Of a stretch of 7,832 bases of DNA, positions 6,218-7,832 are shown in pieces. Within the stretch, counting starts at the first letter, position 1, and each line of letters starts with the position of its first letter. The notes under the pieces are model-generated. The model was not told the DNA's origin. It made no database searches and saw nothing but the letters and a program-made list of their open reading frames with translations. This stretch comes from Porphyromonadaceae bacterium (GTDB lineage: Bacteria > Bacteroidota > Bacteroidia > Bacteroidales > Paludibacteraceae). The DNA lies in the NCBI GenBank assembly GCA_905372605.1, contig CAJPPQ010000056.1:1-7832 (forward strand). Reading direction: 5' to 3'. The position numbers and the translations under genes were made by a program.

Positions 6218-7432
6218 CTATATCGAAAAAGCTTTCTTGATACGGTCGACGTAATCGAGTTTCTCCCATGTAAAATACTCTATACCGCCCTCTACTACGG
6301 TCTCTCTACCGAAGTGTCCGTATGAGGCGGTCTTCAGGTATATGGGATTGCGGAGCTTGAGACGTTGTTCGATGGAATACGGACGAAGGTCGAATATATC
6401 GTTTATCTTGGCAGCAATCTCGGAGTCGGTCATATTTACTTTTGCCTTGTTGTAAGTGTTTACAAACAGACTTACCGGTCTGGCGATACCGATAGCATAC
6501 GATACTTGTATAAGTATCTCGTCGGCAACCCCTGCTGCAACCATATTTTTAGCGATATGACGAGCTGCATAAGCGGCGCTGCGGTCTACTTTCGACGGGT
6601 CTTTACCGCTGAATGCTCCACCTCCGTGAGCTCCTTTGCCTCCGTAGGTATCGACTATTATCTTCCGACCCGTAAGACCGGTATCGCCGTGAGGACCACC
6701 GATTACGAACTTACCCGTAGGGTTCACGTGCAGTATTAGGTCTTTGTCGAAGAAACGTTCTATCGACGGATTGTCTTTTATCACTCGCGGTATAAGGATA
6801 TTCCTTATATCTTCTTCTATTTTTCGGAGCATACGATTGTCGTCGCTATCGAATTCGTCGTGCTGCGTAGATACTACGATGGTGTGTATTCTCTCTGCCA
6901 CTCCGCTATCGCTATATTGCACAGTCACTTGCGACTTGGCGTCGGGGCGAAGGTATGGCATAAGCGAAGGCTCGTTTTTGCGAATGTTTTCGAGACAGAA
7001 TAGTATCTCGTGAGCCAAATCGAGCGATAGTGGTAAGAAATTTGCAGTCTCGTTGGTGGCGTATCCGAATACCATTCCTTGGTCGCCCGCACCTTGCTCT
7101 TCGGGATTATGCCGCTCTACGCCGCGATTGATATCTGCCGATTGTTCGTGTATCGCCGATAGTATACCGCAAGAATTACCGTCGAACATATAGTCCGACT
7201 TGTTGTATCCGATATTGGTTATTACCCTGCGGGTAATTGACTGAATATCGACATAAGCCGACGATTTAACCTCGCCGCCCACTATAACCTGACCTGTAGT
7301 AACGAATGTCTCACAAGCTACTTTCGAGCCTCTATCTTTCGACAAAAATTCGTCGAGAATGGCATCCGATATCTGGTCGGCAACTTTATCCGGGTGTCCG
7401 CTCGACACCGATTCCGATGTGAATAAATACAT
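6218..7432 (-). CDS. metK: S-adenosylmethionine synthetase (methionine adenosyltransferase)
   Basis: MetK joins ATP and methionine to give S-adenosylmethionine, phosphate and pyrophosphate in the cytoplasm. From the Met at 7432 the protein has 404 residues, starting MYLFTSESV as bacterial MetKs do. It shows [12 protein letters not shown] (12-23), with His13 and Asp15 of the ATP/metal site, the mobile-loop region [12 protein letters not shown] (114-125), [12 protein letters not shown] (246-257), and [22 protein letters not shown] (270-291). The frame is open to another ATG at 7465 (adding [11 protein letters not shown]), but this tail has no counterpart in the family and the A-rich stretch before 7432 is a typical Bacteroidetes leader. 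One oddity: residue 11 is Ser, where the TSESVSEGHPDK signature normally has Glu. A riboswitch-like leader and promoter lie upstream; a terminator follows. The gene is probably transcribed alone. Confidence 0.97.
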   Translation of the reverse strand: MYLFTSESVSSGHPDKVADQISDAILDEFLSKDRGSKVACETFVTTGQVIVGGEVKSSAYVDIQSITRRVITNIGYNKSDYMFDGNSCGILSAIHEQSADINRGVERHNPEEQGAGDQGMVFGYATNETANFLPLSLDLAHEILFCLENIRKNEPSLMPYLRPDAKSQVTVQYSDSGVAERIHTIVVSTQHDEFDSDDNRMLRKIEEDIRNILIPRVIKDNPSIERFFDKDLILHVNPTGKFVIGGPHGDTGLTGRKIIVDTYGGKGAHGGGAFSGKDPSKVDRSAAYAARHIAKNMVAAGVADEILIQVSYAIGIARPVSLFVNTYNKAKVNMTDSEIAAKINDIFDLRPYSIEQRLKLRNPIYLKTASYGHFGRETVVEGGIEYFTWEKLDYVDRIKKAFSI

Positions 7433-7476
7433 AACTTTTTTTGTGTGTTTGTGAATAAATTTCATCGAATCCGACT

Positions 7477-7496
7477 AAGATAAACATAGCTATCTT
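7477..7496 (-). other. Small hairpin in the metK leader
   Basis: AAGATA and TATCTT (7491-7496 and 7477-7482 on the minus strand) pair perfectly around an 8-nt loop. No T-run follows, so this is not a terminator. It ends about 11 nt before the alternative ATG at 7465 and 44 nt before the preferred start, so it could influence ribosome access. Confidence 0.35.
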
Positions 7497-7560
7497 GCCG
7501 TATCGATATGTACTATTTATTTGATATAAAACGGGGAGGGAGTGCCTGAATACCTTAATA

Positions 7561-7614
7561 GATATAGTTTTAGCATTTTTTTAATCGAGGTTGCAAGCAT
7601 ACAAATCTCTCCTC
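7561..7614 (-). promoter_or_regulatory. SAM-II (SAM-alpha) riboswitch candidate in the metK leader
   Basis: Read on the minus strand, the segment runs GAGG (7614-7611), GATTTG (7607-7602), CTTGCA (7597-7592), CCTC (7590-7587), TTAAA, then TGCTAAAA (7575-7568). This is the order and wording of the SAM-II core. P1 would be GAGG/CCTC, extendable past one mismatch by three pairs. The pseudoknot also fits: GCA (7594-7592) pairs with TGC (7575-7573), U7572 bulges, and UU (7596-7595) pairs with AA (7571-7570), as in the solved SAM-II fold. A weak P2a (GTATG with TATAT) is possible. SAM-II elements are known before methionine/SAM genes in alphaproteobacteria and Bacteroidetes, and metK makes SAM. Doubts: P1 is short and set 2-3 nt away from GATTTG, and the aptamer lies about 130 nt before the preferred start. 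Confidence 0.62.
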
Positions 7615-7629
7615 TATCGTATCAATGGG

Positions 7630-7637
7630 CAAAGGTA
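7630..7637 (-). promoter_or_regulatory. Promoter -7 element of metK
   Basis: The minus strand reads TACCTTTG, a full match to the Bacteroidetes -7 consensus TAnnTTTG. Transcription would begin near 7624, some 10 nt before the riboswitch-like fold and about 190 nt before the metK start. The expected -33 TTTG is not evident at the right distance. Confidence 0.55.
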
Positions 7638-7704
7638 ATACTATTTTTTCATTTACGATAAAATAAAATTGTAAACTTCGTATTTTCGTCAAATAAAATT
7701 GGGG

Positions 7705-7832
7705 CTACTGAAACAGATTACCCTGCCCCGCTTCTCTGCTCCTGCCGAGGTGTTCGTATGCAAGCGGCATCACCTCGCGACCGCGTGGCGTACGCTTGAT
7801 GAAACCCTCTTTGATAAGGAACGGCTCGTAGA
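7705..7832 (-). CDS. ruvB: Holliday junction branch-migration helicase RuvB, C-terminal fragment
   Basis: The last 41 codons and the stop are inside the window; the rest lies beyond the right edge. The fragment reads [20 protein letters not shown] and continues MPLAYEHLG, the conserved end of the winged-helix DNA-binding domain of RuvB, whose TPRGR turn contacts the DNA. RuvB forms the hexameric ATPase motor that, with RuvA, drives branch migration of Holliday junctions in recombinational repair. The short tail ending GNLFQ is typical of Bacteroidales. It reads in the same direction as metK, but 272 bp of leader with its own promoter separate them, and no clear terminator follows ruvB. Confidence 0.93.
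   Translation of the reverse strand, partial: YEPFLIKEGFIKRTPRGREVMPLAYEHLGRSREAGQGNLFQ

Noticed and set aside
7646..7676. TTTAC...GTAAA inverted repeat after ruvB considered as its terminator
   Set aside because: The stem is 5 bp with a 14-nt loop and no T-run follows on the minus strand.

Overview
The window looks like chromosomal DNA from a member of the Bacteroidota, most likely the order Bacteroidales. The evidence is threefold. Promoter elements match the Bacteroidetes sigma-70 type (TAnnTTTG at -7), leaders are A-rich with no clear Shine-Dalgarno sequence, and the proteins are of Bacteroidales type (a eukaryote-like GlgB, a SpoIID/LytB protein without a leader peptide, an outer-membrane barrel protein). 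I cannot name the genus. All genes look intact except the two cut by the window edges, and I see no mobile element, tRNA, rRNA or CRISPR array.

Layout. On the minus strand, from about 3606 down to 1, there is a tight run of four genes with gaps of about 30-40 bp: a predicted outer-membrane beta-barrel protein, the glycogen branching enzyme GlgB, a LysE-family exporter, and the first 16 codons of an acyl-CoA dehydratase activase-like ATPase. A 325 bp divergent promoter region (3607-3931) separates this run from a plus-strand pair: a citrullinase/amidinotransferase-fold hydrolase (CtlX family) and, 14 bp later, a SpoIID/LytB peptidoglycan enzyme. On the minus strand from the right come metK (S-adenosylmethionine synthetase) and the last 41 codons of ruvB.

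Regulation. The most interesting element is the metK leader. A good -7 promoter element (7630-7637) is followed about 15 nt later by a sequence (7561-7614) with the conserved core of a SAM-II (SAM-alpha) riboswitch, including the unusual pseudoknot pairing. metK makes SAM, so this would be product feedback. metK appears to end at an intrinsic terminator whose hairpin lies inside the last codons of the convergent SpoIID gene. The divergent region carries a near-consensus promoter for ctlX and several inverted repeats.

Most genes are ordinary housekeeping or metabolic functions. I do not see a wholly new system. The points deserving follow-up are the metK leader, the ctlX-SpoIID pairing, the uncharacterised barrel protein heading the glgB run, and a serine replacing the usual glutamate in the MetK signature.
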